Below are positions 48,771-59,204 of a DNA stretch of 64,000 bases, in pieces; the first letter of the stretch is position 1; each line of letters begins with the position of its first letter. This DNA comes from Hawksworthiomyces lignivorus. Taxonomy: Eukaryota > Ascomycota > Sordariomycetes > Ophiostomatales > Ophiostomataceae. The stretch lies in the NCBI GenBank assembly GCA_002917075.1, contig NTMA01000001.1, positions 1,240,001 to 1,304,000 of the forward strand, in the 5' to 3' direction. The notes under the pieces are model-generated. The model was given only the letters and a program-made list of their open reading frames with translations, made no database searches and was not told the DNA's origin. Position numbers and translations under genes: made by a program.

Positions 48771-50887
48771 ATGTCATCCCACAGAGGTTATTACGCCCTA
48801 CCCCAAGATTATCTTGAGCGCGTCTATGCAGGTGTGCTGGGCAAACTGATCGGTGTATACATCGGCCGCCCTTTCGAGAACTGGACGTATCAGAGAATCA
48901 TCAACGAACTGGGGCACATCCGCTACTATGCCCACGAAAAGTTCAACGACCCTTTAGTCATCACTGACGACGACATATCTGGTACATTCCAGTTTGTCCG
49001 TGCCCTTGAGGAGCACAGAGTATCAAAGGATTTGACCTCCAAAGAGATTGGTCAAACTTGGCTCAAATAGTGTGATTGAGCATAAGACTGTTTTTTGGTG
49101 GGGTGGTCGAGGCGTGTCTACTGAACATACTGCGTTCCTTAACCTAAAGAATGGAATTCCGGCACCTCTTAGCGGGGCAATTCAAACCAATGGACAAACA
49201 GTGGCAGAACAGATCGGCGCCCAAATCTTCATCGATGGCTGGGCATTAGCCTCCCCAGGAAACCCACAGCTAGCCGCTAAGCTTGCCCGCGCTGCCGGCA
49301 TGGTTAGCCATGACGGAGAGTCAGTCTATGCCGCTCAACTTTGGGCAGCCATGGAAGCCCAGGCTTTTTTGACAAAAGATGTCAATTTTCTCCTTGATAC
49401 CGGCCTCTCAGTGACTCCTGAAGACTCTCTTGTGGCTCATGTAATTAGCAGGGTTCGTCAGTGGGCCAAAGAAGATGGAGATTGGCTCAAAACGCGCCAA
49501 CGTATTGAAGATAACTATGGCTACCACAAGTTCCCAGGGGTTTGCCATGTTATACCAAATCATGCAATTATGGTTATGGCTCTTCTCTATGGTGGACATG
49601 ATTTCGATGAGGCCGTCCATATTATCAACACGTGTGGCTGGGACACCGACTGCAACTCTGGCAACGTCGCCTGCCTTGTGGCAATCATGCACGGTCTATC
49701 AGCCTTCGATGGTCTCGATTGGAGAGGACCACTGGCTGATCGAGCCTTGATATCTAGTGCAGATGGAGGCTATTCTATCAATAACGCAGCTCGCATATCC
49801 ATCGATATTGCCAATATGGGGCGTGGTCTTGTAGGACTCGAGCCTTTGGAAGCACCAAAAGACGGCGCACAATTTCATTTCACTCTGCCTGGTAGCTTTC
49901 AGGGCTTCCAAGCGCTTCCAAATGACGGCACTGTGTCTGTGCAACAAGGCGTAGATGAAGTTGGAAACCCTGCACTCGCCATCCGTGCAAAGAAACTTAG
50001 CAAAGAAGAATCTCCAATAGAGGTTTCTACCGAGACTTTTACACCTAAGAGTATTGTGCAGATGCGAACATATGATCTCATGGCTTCACCTCTCGTGTAC
50101 TTAGGCCAAACAGTCTACGCGAAGTTCTCCAGCTCTTCTAACGCATCCACACCGGTATTTGTTGGACTCAGGCTCCAAGTATACACAAGTACCGACGATC
50201 TCAGGGCAGTAGATGGTCCTGGTATCACAATCAGCCCAGGCCATAGCGAATCACTATCTTGGATGATTCCAGACGACATGGAGAGTCAGCCGATCCAGAG
50301 GGTTGGCCTTGTTCTCCACAGCGATTCTGGCGATCCATTTGATGGCACCATCTGGCTGGACAGGATGTGCTGGAAGGGTGCACCAACTCTGACAATACGC
50401 CGTCCTAAAGCGAAGCCAAGCGATTTTTGGTACCGCTCTTGGGTAAATGGAGTTGATTCCCTGCACAAGATCACTTGTCATCACACAATCAAAGGGAGAG
50501 GGTATCATTATTTACGGCACTCGAGATTGGGATAATTATCGTGTGATTGCACCTAAATTTAAAGTCAATCTTGGCGGCCCGTCTGGCATCGCAGCTCGCG
50601 TCCAAGGACTCAACCGCTACTACTCTGTTGTGCTCGTAAAAGGTAGCCGAATTACTTTGGTGAAAGCCTTTGATGACGAGAGAATCACACTGACTTCAGC
50701 CGATTTCAAGTGGAATCTCGATGAAGAGTACGACATAACTTTGACAGTACGAGGTGAGACTATCGAGGCACAGATTGACAGCACAGCACTCGTTGCAGCA
50801 GATTCACAGTATGCCAGTGGCGGAATTAGACTTATCGCAACTAATGGATCAGTGTCAGTAGATGAAGTGCGCGTAGAAGCTTTGTGA
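48771..50887 (+). pseudogene. ADP-ribosylglycohydrolase-family protein fused to beta-sandwich domain, two frameshifts
   Basis: Glycohydrolase of the ADP-ribosyl-GH (DraG/ARH) fold, which cleaves N- or O-ribosidic bonds using two metal ions. The ATG at 48771 starts a frame with YAGVLGKLIGVYIGRPFENW and the metal site TDDDISGT. It stops at 49070 because one base seems to have been inserted in the A run at 49065-49067: without it TWLN would run on to VIEHKTVFWWGG..STEHTAFL. The second frame holds the other metal site GWDTDCNSGN (about 49638) and a long C-terminal beta-rich part. A second one-base shift lies near 50460-50475, after WVNGVDSLH; the remaining frame GIIIYGTRDWDNYRV...VDEVRVEAL (to 50887) completes a concanavalin-like sandwich. 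The undamaged ancestor would be about 700 residues, with no introns. Confidence 0.85.
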
Positions 50888-51135
50888 ATAGCTGCATCCT
50901 CAAGAGGAATCACACTTTTCTAACCTCAATGTCATTATGTTAATTCTTCAATACCTACACATGCTTGTCTCTGCTCTCGCTATTTCTTCACTTATATTAG
51001 TAACCATCCTCCAGCCTGAAGAAGTTGGCACTGCAATAGCTGATTTATAACACAAGCTTGCGTCAATCTAGATGCATTTTCACTACTACAGCGCTTATTT
51101 ATCATCAATTATCTTACAAGGGTATACGAATTATC

Positions 51136-52797
51136 ATGGCAGACAAAGAGCAGCAAAATCTGGATGATCTCCAGCTGCAAGCCAGGGGCATGAAGCGGTC
51201 ATGCCCCGGCAATTTACACTGTGGTCTCTACTCGCCTTTGGAATCGCTATTGCAAGCGCGTGGCTAGCAGTTTCAAGTCTATTGACCACACACTTAATGT
51301 TTGCAGGACCCGTGGGAGCAACTTGGGTTCCCATTGTATCTGATTTGGCTTCTACACTCATTGCTGCAGGCCTAGCTGAGTTAGCTTCTGCATACCCTTC
51401 ATCTGGTGGACAGTATCAGTATGAACAATGCCCCCGTCGTCCTCAGAGAAGTTTATTAACTTATATCTACAGTTATACATTCATGGTAGCCAGCGAAAAG
51501 CACCGGCAGGCAGCTGCGTTTACCGTAGGATGGCTCAATTGCTTCGCTTGGCTGTTCGGATCGTGCGCTGCAACGATTTACCCGGCTCAGCTCACCATGC
51601 AGGTAGCGCAGGTGTACAATGCAACCTATACGCCCGAGTGGTGGCAGATATGGCCATTGTATGTGGTTTTTCTTATCTGTGGCACGGCCGTTGTTATTTA
51701 TGGTCATGCTCTCATTCCTCGAATTGAGATCATGCTGTGCTAGAGTTCTCTGTTAGCATTTTTCACATGGGTCATTACTATGCTGGCGGCTAGCGAGAAT
51801 AAGGCAAACGCATCATTAGTCTTTGCGAAACGGGAAAACACATCCGGCTGGCCAGACTGGTTCAGCTTTCTGTTGGACGTTGGCCAAGGCATGGGAATGT
51901 AAGTCGTTACAGCCCTATCTGACTGAATTTCTCGAGACTAACATTGAAAATAGCTATACTTGCATTGACTCTACAGCTCACATTGCCGAAGAGATCTATG
52001 AACCTGGGAAACATGTTCCCCAAGCTATGATTCTCTCTACATGCGTGGCTATATTTTTCAATCTCATTTTTACAATTGCAGCTATGTTCAGTACCTCGTC
52101 GCTCGGTGATATTCTATGAGCTTCATTTCCGATTTATGAAATTTCAAGACAGGCTATAAAGTCTGATGGTGCTGTTTTGTTCCTCTTGATCTGGCTTACC
52201 TTTACATTCTATACCACCATACCAGGTGTTACTTACCACCGGACGACTCGTGTGGGCTTTCCCAAGAGATGACGGCCTACCATATTCACCATTTTTCAAC
52301 CGCATCAGCAATCGGTATAAAGTTCCGGTCCAGGCTCACATCGCCTGCGGTATCTTTTGCATGGTGTACGGCTTGATTTACATTGGCAGTACTGTCGGTT
52401 TTAACGCTATACTATCAACTACAATCGTCTTTGCCCTCCTATCATACTCGGCACCAGAGGCACTCTTGCTCTTATCAAGTCGGGACATTCTTCCACAACG
52501 TTACTTAAGACTTGGTAGCATTTTTGGTACCTTGGTTAATGTTTTCTCAGTGGCCTGGACACTAGCATTCTACGTTTTGCTCTCCTTCCCTCTATCACAC
52601 TACCTACGTCGCCAATGGGAATGAACTATGTCTCTGAGGTTTTAGTGGGCATACTCGGCTTTATTGCACTTCCTTGGTTTGTTGCAGGAAAACGGAAGGA
52701 TTTCAAGGGCCCGGATATCCCGTTGGATCTCCTCCAAGGTATAAACGGTGCGATAGTCCATTCGGGCCAAGTCGGTGCCAACGCATTGGAAGACTAG
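51136..52797 (+). pseudogene. APC-superfamily amino acid/GABA-type permease, multiply broken
   Basis: Twelve-TM permease of the Uga4/Bat1-like APC group. Readable parts: ATG 51136 with KEQQNLDDLQLQARGMKR, then in another frame PRQFTLWSLLAFGIAIASAWLAV (frameshift near 51190-51205). GGQYHYTFMVAS is restored by an intron at 51419-51472, followed by GWLNCFAWLFGSCA. An intron at 51899-51953 precedes YTCIDSTAHIAEEIYEP...VPQAM. Then come TTGRLVWAFPRDDGLPYS and MNYVSEVLVGILGFIALPWFV. Lesions are a TAG at 51741-51743, a TGA at 52117-52119, a frame change near 52220 and another near 52590-52610. Too many for one or two assembly errors, so this is a genuine relic. The substrate (amino acid, choline, GABA or a nucleoside-like amine) is not determinable. 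Confidence 0.85.
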
Positions 52798-53939
52798 ATG
52801 GCATGAGTACATATATCCTTACGATGATGTGAGATGATTTTCCTGACAGGCGACTTCATCATTGAAGAGACAACGCTAGATACTCCCACACAGCTTAGTT
52901 TTGACCACATTTCTTTGTCGAAGCTACTATGACCTAAGCCTTGTTTCAACGGGCTTGAACTTTTGTGGATAGATTTGATCAAATCTATACGCAAGGAAAT
53001 ATTAATTTGCAGACAAATCTGCCGTGAGTCGTCTGCAGCTTGCATTGAGGGATTTGTTTGTGTGGACGTGTGGTGGCTAATACTTGCTCTGTGATAACTA
53101 TGTACATAGACAAAAGGGTGGGGAGAACTATCCGGAAATAACTAATAAGTTCACGCTAAGAGCACTAGGCACAGACTTAATTTCTCTTTTTTCTTTTACT
53201 AGGACGAAACCTACGGCGAACGCACAAAATAGTAACAAGCGATAATCAGGTACCTACAGAAGAAAATCATCCGCATGGCTCCTAGACTACAAACTGACAA
53301 TTAATTAATTAATAACTAAGCGTACATGGCTCCTGTACGCTTTATCTCACAGACCTGATTACTCCATCTTTTGCCGTTCATTGCGAGCGGCTGCTTAGTT
53401 GATTTTTAGCTGCTTCCGGTTGAAAAATTGACGCGGGGTCGATGATTCCATTGCCCAGAAGTACCAAACCTTTAAAGCGACTAATTAAGCGTCACACTCA
53501 CATCAGAAAGCACCTACATATAACTACTATATGTCTATCCTTTGACCACCACAATGTGATCAATTTTCACATACATAAATGAAAGTTATACATACAATTA
53601 CATTTAGCCGTAGCACTTAAACAATATTATTATATCCGGAAGTCATGATTTCCCCATAAAACGGTCATACTTTGTTTCTTTCCGTTTTTTTTTTTTTTTT
53701 TTTCTCCTTTTTTCCTACGACCATGAAGACCAATTAGCAGACTATCTCCAAGGTTTCCACGTCCTCCGAAATCTTTTATTAGAATTTGTACGAGTTTGTC
53801 ACTTTAACTTCCACAGCAAATATACCGGACTACTAAAGTCATTTCAAACCAGACACATTTTGCTGCCGTCGAGTATACCTGTACCATTCGAAACGCCGTT
53901 GCGCTTTTTTCCGAGAGGACTCTAGTGGATTTGTTTAAC
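52798..53939. other. Spacer with poly-T tract
   Basis: About 1.1 kb of AT-rich DNA. It includes a poly-T run of about 19 at 53685-53703 and a repeated ttaattaa motif near 53305. No gene is recognised. Confidence 0.55.
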
Positions 53940-55644
53940 ATGCTGCAAACTGTCACCGAAGCTCAACAAAGTTCACACTAGTTTGTGGTGCCGGAGACAA
54001 TCCCTCTGTCCTATGTTCATCCTACCAACAGTGATGTAGAGCTCCAGGTTCAACGAGGAGGAGACCAGAGATTTAAAAATATCAATGATTCCATGAATGT
54101 CTTACCACTTGACGTCACTGACGAGACCGAGAGGTGGAGTAAACCGTTGGGAAACATCGGGAGGCTTGTATTTACCTCCTGGGCTATGGACATTGTTGGA
54201 ATGTCAGACGGTGCCGTTGGAGTAAGGTCCTCTAGTCTCGTCCTATTTCAAAAGACAAGACATCATGTTGACTAATAATTTGAATAGGCTTTGATTCCAT
54301 ATGTATGTGCCGGATTGCCTTGGTCCATATGATAACCTTGCATTGACAGACACTTTATGACGGCTTGAATCATATTATGAACTAAACTATACTATTGTCT
54401 CCCTCATCTTCCTCACCCCATTTGCAGGCTATGCGACAACCGCCTTCACGAATGCCCGTGTTCACATTGCGCTCGACCAACGGGGAATTGCCCTAATCGC
54501 TCCTGTGTGCCACATCCTCACTTTCATCATCTTTGCAACGCACCCGCCATATCTTGTCCTCGTCCTGACCAACGCCTCTATTGGCTTCGACACTGGCCTA
54601 GTAGACCCATACTTCTCTGTATGGGTTAGTACGCTAGATAAGACTAATACATTACAAGGTCTTATGCACTCAATGTACTCCGTCGACGCACTTATATCTC
54701 CACTTATTGCGACCTCTATGGTTGTCAATTCTAAACTGCCTTGGTATACTTACTACTACGTGATGGTAAGATCGTTGTAACTAGACGAATATTTAGTACC
54801 GTCTACTGACATTTTATTCTTGGTCGATATTAGATAGATGCAGGGGTTCTCGAACTCATTGGACTCTCTATCTTCTTTTGGCCTAAGACAACGGCCGTCT
54901 ACCGTACTGCTCACGGCTACGGAACCACAACGAAGTTAGCATCGAATGTTGGAACAAAGGTGGCCCTAAAGTCGAAGGTCACGTAGTTGTACTCCTCGTA
55001 CTTTTTTGCTTATGGACGTTGAAGGCACGTTATAACACTCTTTATAGTCTAGTCACTATTTGAACTCCTCTTGTTGACATTTATACAGTTGGCCTCGGAG
55101 GTTGGATTGTCACTTTCATGCTTCGTGTACGCGAAGCCTCTCCATACGCCTCTGACGTTTCTGCCACTGGGTTTTGGACTGACCAAACAGTTAGTCGCAC
55201 ACTATTAGGTTTTGTGACAGAGCGCTATGGCGAACGTCTGTTTATTACTGTCTACCTTGCCGTCTGTATAACGCTCGAGCTGCTTTTATGACTCGTGCCG
55301 TCTTTCATCATGTCCGTTGTTGCTGTCGCATTTCTTGGATTCTTCCTCGGACCAATGTTTCTAGCTGCCGTAATGGTCACAACAAAACTACTACCGAAGC
55401 GCATCCATGCAAGTGCTATCGGCTTCGCCATGGCGATAGGTGGCACAGGAGGTATGTTCATGTACGGTTCACAGTACAACTTGCTGCAATTTATTAACCT
55501 TATGCAGGCACAATATTTCCGTTCATAATTGGCGCAGCAGCTGCTTCGAGGGGAGTACAGATGTTATTGCCTATCGTCTTGGCCCTCACTGTACTAGGTA
55601 GTATTGTTTGGCTTAACTTACCTCGGTTTAAGAAGGTGGATTAG
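53940..55644 (+). pseudogene. BSC6-like MFS transporter, multiply broken
   Basis: Relic of a fungal MFS transporter related to yeast Bsc6-like proteins. ATG 53940 is followed after 13 codons by TAG (53979-53981); the frame then gives VVPETIPLSYVHP. Family segments follow: ALIPY, LESYYELNYTIVSLIFLTPF, RVHIALDQRGIALIAPVCHI and TLQGLMHSMYSVDALISPL. GGWIVTFMLRVREASPYA and TGFWTDQTVSRTLLGFVTERYGERL come next, and then TTKLLPKRIHASAIGFAMAIGGTGG joins to TIFPFIIGAA by a clean intron (55452-55507). Lesions: that early TAG, a disturbed junction near 54300-54370, TAG 54984-54986 and TGA 55289-55291 (both where relatives have Trp), and a one-base shift near 55010. It ends at 55644. Substrate unknown. 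Confidence 0.82.
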
Positions 55645-56538
55645 TTTTATTATTATTGACATGAGTTTGTGCGCCTTAAGAGGTAACCGATTGGTCGAGC
55701 CGGGCTTTATTAATCCTTAAGATTCCACGCTATACTTTTACATATTTTAGTTAGCTCAAAGCATCCACATTAATGTTAGGTGTTTTCAAGTACCGAAAGA
55801 ATTTATCTCATTGCTCGTTGGTGCGAATTAATGCACCACCCGCACTTATGGTCGAGTTAGTTGGCGCCAAATCCATTGACAGTCCGTTAATTCTTTAATT
55901 AAATAATCTTGAAGCCGACCCTGACCCGACACCGACTCCCCGCCTTCTCTAGAAATGGTGAAATTACTGATGAAAGGATAGCATCATCGTTATAGAATAA
56001 CAGAAAAAAGCATCAAAAAATCCAAGTCTTTTACTTGGGCAGTGAAAATTTAGCCGGATTAAAAGAGTTGTTATTTCATTATTGGTTTGGCAAGAAGGAG
56101 CGGTGCTTTTCCGCGATTTACCGATTTTTTTAAAAGTAGTGGGTATTTCCCGTATATCCCGACCTAGGTCACCAGACCTCCGCATCTCTGTGCTCCACTT
56201 CACCCAGTATGGCGACAGGCCTGGCCCAACCAAAGTCCTCTTCGGATCTTAAGGCATCAACTGGGGAATATGTGTCAATGGAGTGAACATATTCGAAAGC
56301 CGGAGGGGAATTCAAAACCGGCTACAGGAGAGAAAAGTGAATTGCAGTTCAACTGCGAGTCGCATCAAATTTCCTACGCCAACAAGGAGTACATTTCATG
56401 GCAGCTCGCAACAAGGCCACCTATACCCCTATATTGTCGGAATGAATAGTTTCTCATGACAATTTCTCTTCACGATATTCCCAGCTAGTTGTATACAATT
56501 TATCAATATCTGTCTTTCCACACGTTGGGTTCGATCTC
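55645..56538. other. Spacer before the second intact-looking block
   Basis: About 890 bases. The frame at 55964-56233 (minus) has no family match. This should contain the promoter of the regulator starting at 56539, but no site stands out. Confidence 0.5.
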
Positions 56539-58786
56539 ATGATGCCCAGCGAGAACGATCTCTTAAAACAGCCCTACAGGGTCGTAGGACGTCCTCGCAC
56601 AGCTTGCCAGCAGTGCAGCTCCCTCAAGGTATGCACGAAGTGATGCCTCTGATCTCTTAATAATAGCTCACAGCAATCATGGCCACAAGGTACGATGTAG
56701 CGGAGATAGGCCGACATGTTCCAGATGCAATCGTCTTCGTCACACCTGTACTTGGACGGCCAGCGGACAACCAAATCGCCATTATCCGAGTATCGAAACT
56801 CTACACCCTATAGAGAAGAGCCTGATAGAAAAGGAGAAGAAAAAGGAATGCCAGGGTGTTGGTATTCCTATCGATCTAATATGGAAACTTGTAGATGTAT
56901 ATTTTGCCAACGTATATAACGCTTCTTTGCTCTTTCATCGCCCGACATTCACAGCGCAGCTATCAGATAACGCTCTTCCTAGGCACGTTGTCTTGAGTAT
57001 GTGTGCTATCGCTTCATGGTAGGTAACTTACTTATTTTATCGCTTCACCTTGTGCAAATACAACCCTTTTTTTTTAAAGAATTCGGAAGGCATCGCGTTT
57101 GGCCCTTTCCACCAGATCTAACTTGCCTAGTTTCTATGAGACAAACGACCGGGACAATGACCTTATCGAAGAAGGCTCTGTCCGTCAGTGGGCGGAAGAA
57201 GCCGGTAGGCTTGCTTTTTGTCAGGTTGAGACACCAACCGAAAACAACCTTATCACATTCCTAAACCTTGGTTTGTTTTGGTATAGCCAAGGCCATTGGC
57301 AACGAATGCTCGTCTATGAGGGGAACGCCGTTTGTACGGCTCGTCTTATTGGACTAGGATATAATTGTATTCGAGACGACAACCCTCTTTCCATGGAGCT
57401 ACGACGGCGCAGATTCTGGTCATGCTATATGATTAACCAATTCCTTCACCGTAATGTGTCAGAGAAAGTCAATATACTAGACCATGAAGATTTGCCTTTG
57501 CCCTGTACTGAGCAGAACTTCGAACTCGGCTTTATTCCAGGCCGGAGTCTAAGCTTTCGGGATAAGGCAAGGGATACAAGTTTTTTTTCAGAATTGATTA
57601 GGATTACTAGTATTTGGTGTGTGTTTTTTCTTTTCTTCTTTTTCTTTTTCTTTTTGGGAAGTTCCCGTCTTCCCTTTTCAATTCCATTATTGCGCCTTAC
57701 AGCAACAGTCCCTACATTTTGTACTAATCAGACAAGGACCTCTGTTCATCAACTAGCACAAGACAACAGACTTCAGGTCGATGAGAAGTTCACAGGCATC
57801 CAAAAGCTCGACGCCGAAATCGAGACTTGGAGAAATGGACTCGACCATGTTTTCGAACTTGACGAAAACGATTCGTCCGATTGGACACTGTCGCCCATCT
57901 CACTGTCCCAAAAGATATTAATTCATGTTTGCTACCATCAGATTATTTGCACCCTTCATTCATCAATCGTTCCTCTTTTCGCTTTGAGCCCAACAGCCAG
58001 ACATCACGGATATGCACAATCCATTTCAGCACAAAAAGCGTTCAATCATGCTCGCAGGATCTCATCCTTATTCTCCAAGACTAAACATGCATGGTGCGCT
58101 TCTCAATCTCCGGGCTTCGTGGGCTACGCGGCGTACTGTTCCTCTGCCATTCAATTGCCATTTCTGGGCTGTCAAAACGCTGCTTTGAGGGAAGAATCAC
58201 TGGCGAATTTTTTGGTAAACCTGGACGTCATGAATAGAATCGGCAAGCACTGGAAGCTTGTGGCCGAATTGGTATGTATAAACCTATCCAGTCAATGACG
58301 TCTACAGCGAAGCCACCTGACATAACGATGCATCAGGCAAGATGTGTTCCGACACTGTACCAATATCATAAAACGTTAGCCTATTCTCTTGCAGATGAGC
58401 CGAAAACTTTGGGTGAGAACGATCTGAATAAACACAAAGCCACTGGACCAAGGGCAAGGGCATCCATTCTAGGATACAATGAGGTTATTTGGAGCAACGG
58501 CTCGGTTAAGAACCAAGACAAATTGGACCTTGATATAGGCTGGCTAGAAGAACAAGAAGATGAAGACGGGTCGCACCACGAATGTTTCTTTCCAGGTCAG
58601 ATAAAGCCTAGTAGCGCAGCCTATATATTGGATCACAATCAGAAATTGATGGCGACTGTTGTAGGAGAACTGCCTCCTTATGACAGTCTCGACGGCTCTA
58701 TGCCTGAGGTCCAGTTCTGGGATGAAAGCGTCCAGATGCCTGATTATGGGTTTGAATCATTATCAAGAGAAGGACAACCTTGGTAA
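56539..58786 (+). CDS. Zn2Cys6 fungal-specific transcription factor, 5 exons, with TGA at one splice junction
   Basis: Exons 56539-56628, 56690-57018, 57080-57616, 57737-58271 and 58337-58786 keep one frame (647 codons). The cluster C-x2-C-x6-C-x6-C-x2-C-x6-C is perfect (ACQQCSSLK spliced to VRCSGDRPTCSRC). The middle homology region includes FHRPTFTAQL, LFWYSQGHWQRMLVYEGNAVCTARLIGLGYN and MELRRRRFWSCYMINQF. The oddity is the join 57018/57080: TG plus A makes TGA at about codon 140, and no other donor/acceptor pair that I can see keeps the frame. Either the gene is freshly inactivated (CGA to TGA would explain it) or splicing differs. The fourth exon start is chosen from the acceptor acaag; the C/T-rich intron before it is unusually long at 120 bases. 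It lies just upstream of, and co-oriented with, the CocE-like hydrolase. Confidence 0.78.
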
Positions 58787-59204
58787 GAGCTGTTTATTAT
58801 TATTATTTGGAAACAAGTTGGGGTATGTGGTGACTTTTATAAGTGGCGGGTAGGAAGACCGCTGGTGCATTTTAATAGGTCAACGAAGGAATATATGTTG
58901 TTTATTTCAAGGAAAGACATATTACATATTGAAGTCAAGCTTATCTGTGCTCTAAGCGACTAGGCTAGATCGGAAAAGCCACCCATCGGAAAAGGTGGCA
59001 AAGTTTCCCGCCTCGATGCTACAATATTTCTACCGCTGCTTTCAGAGGCCGGGAATCTTTACCGTGTCAAATACTACTTGACTTTAATGCAGGCATGGGC
59101 CTGAGATAAAAGCCACATAATACCCATCTATATTCTTTTGTAGAGGAGTGATCAAAGCTCAAGACGTCTACTTTACCAAATTCTCAAGAAAAAAAATTGT
59201 CAGC
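58787..59204. promoter_or_regulatory. Promoter region of the CocE-like hydrolase
   Basis: About 420 bases between the regulator stop and the hydrolase ATG. An in-frame GTG upstream (59148) is not a likely start in a fungus. No defined motif is recognised. Confidence 0.4.

Noticed and set aside
45174..55644. Alternative genetic code to explain internal stops
   Set aside because: Both TAG and TGA occur inside the broken genes, frameshifts occur too, and intact genes in the same window use the standard code without internal stops.
45174..55644. Pure sequencing error as the cause of the broken genes
   Set aside because: Could explain the single-base shifts, but at least seven stops are not at homopolymers, and the permease and BSC6-like genes carry several lesions each. 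It cannot be fully excluded without reads.
59148..59204. Upstream extension of the CocE-like protein from a GTG codon
   Set aside because: The first ATG at 59205 gives the normal N-terminus, and the extension is unlike relatives.
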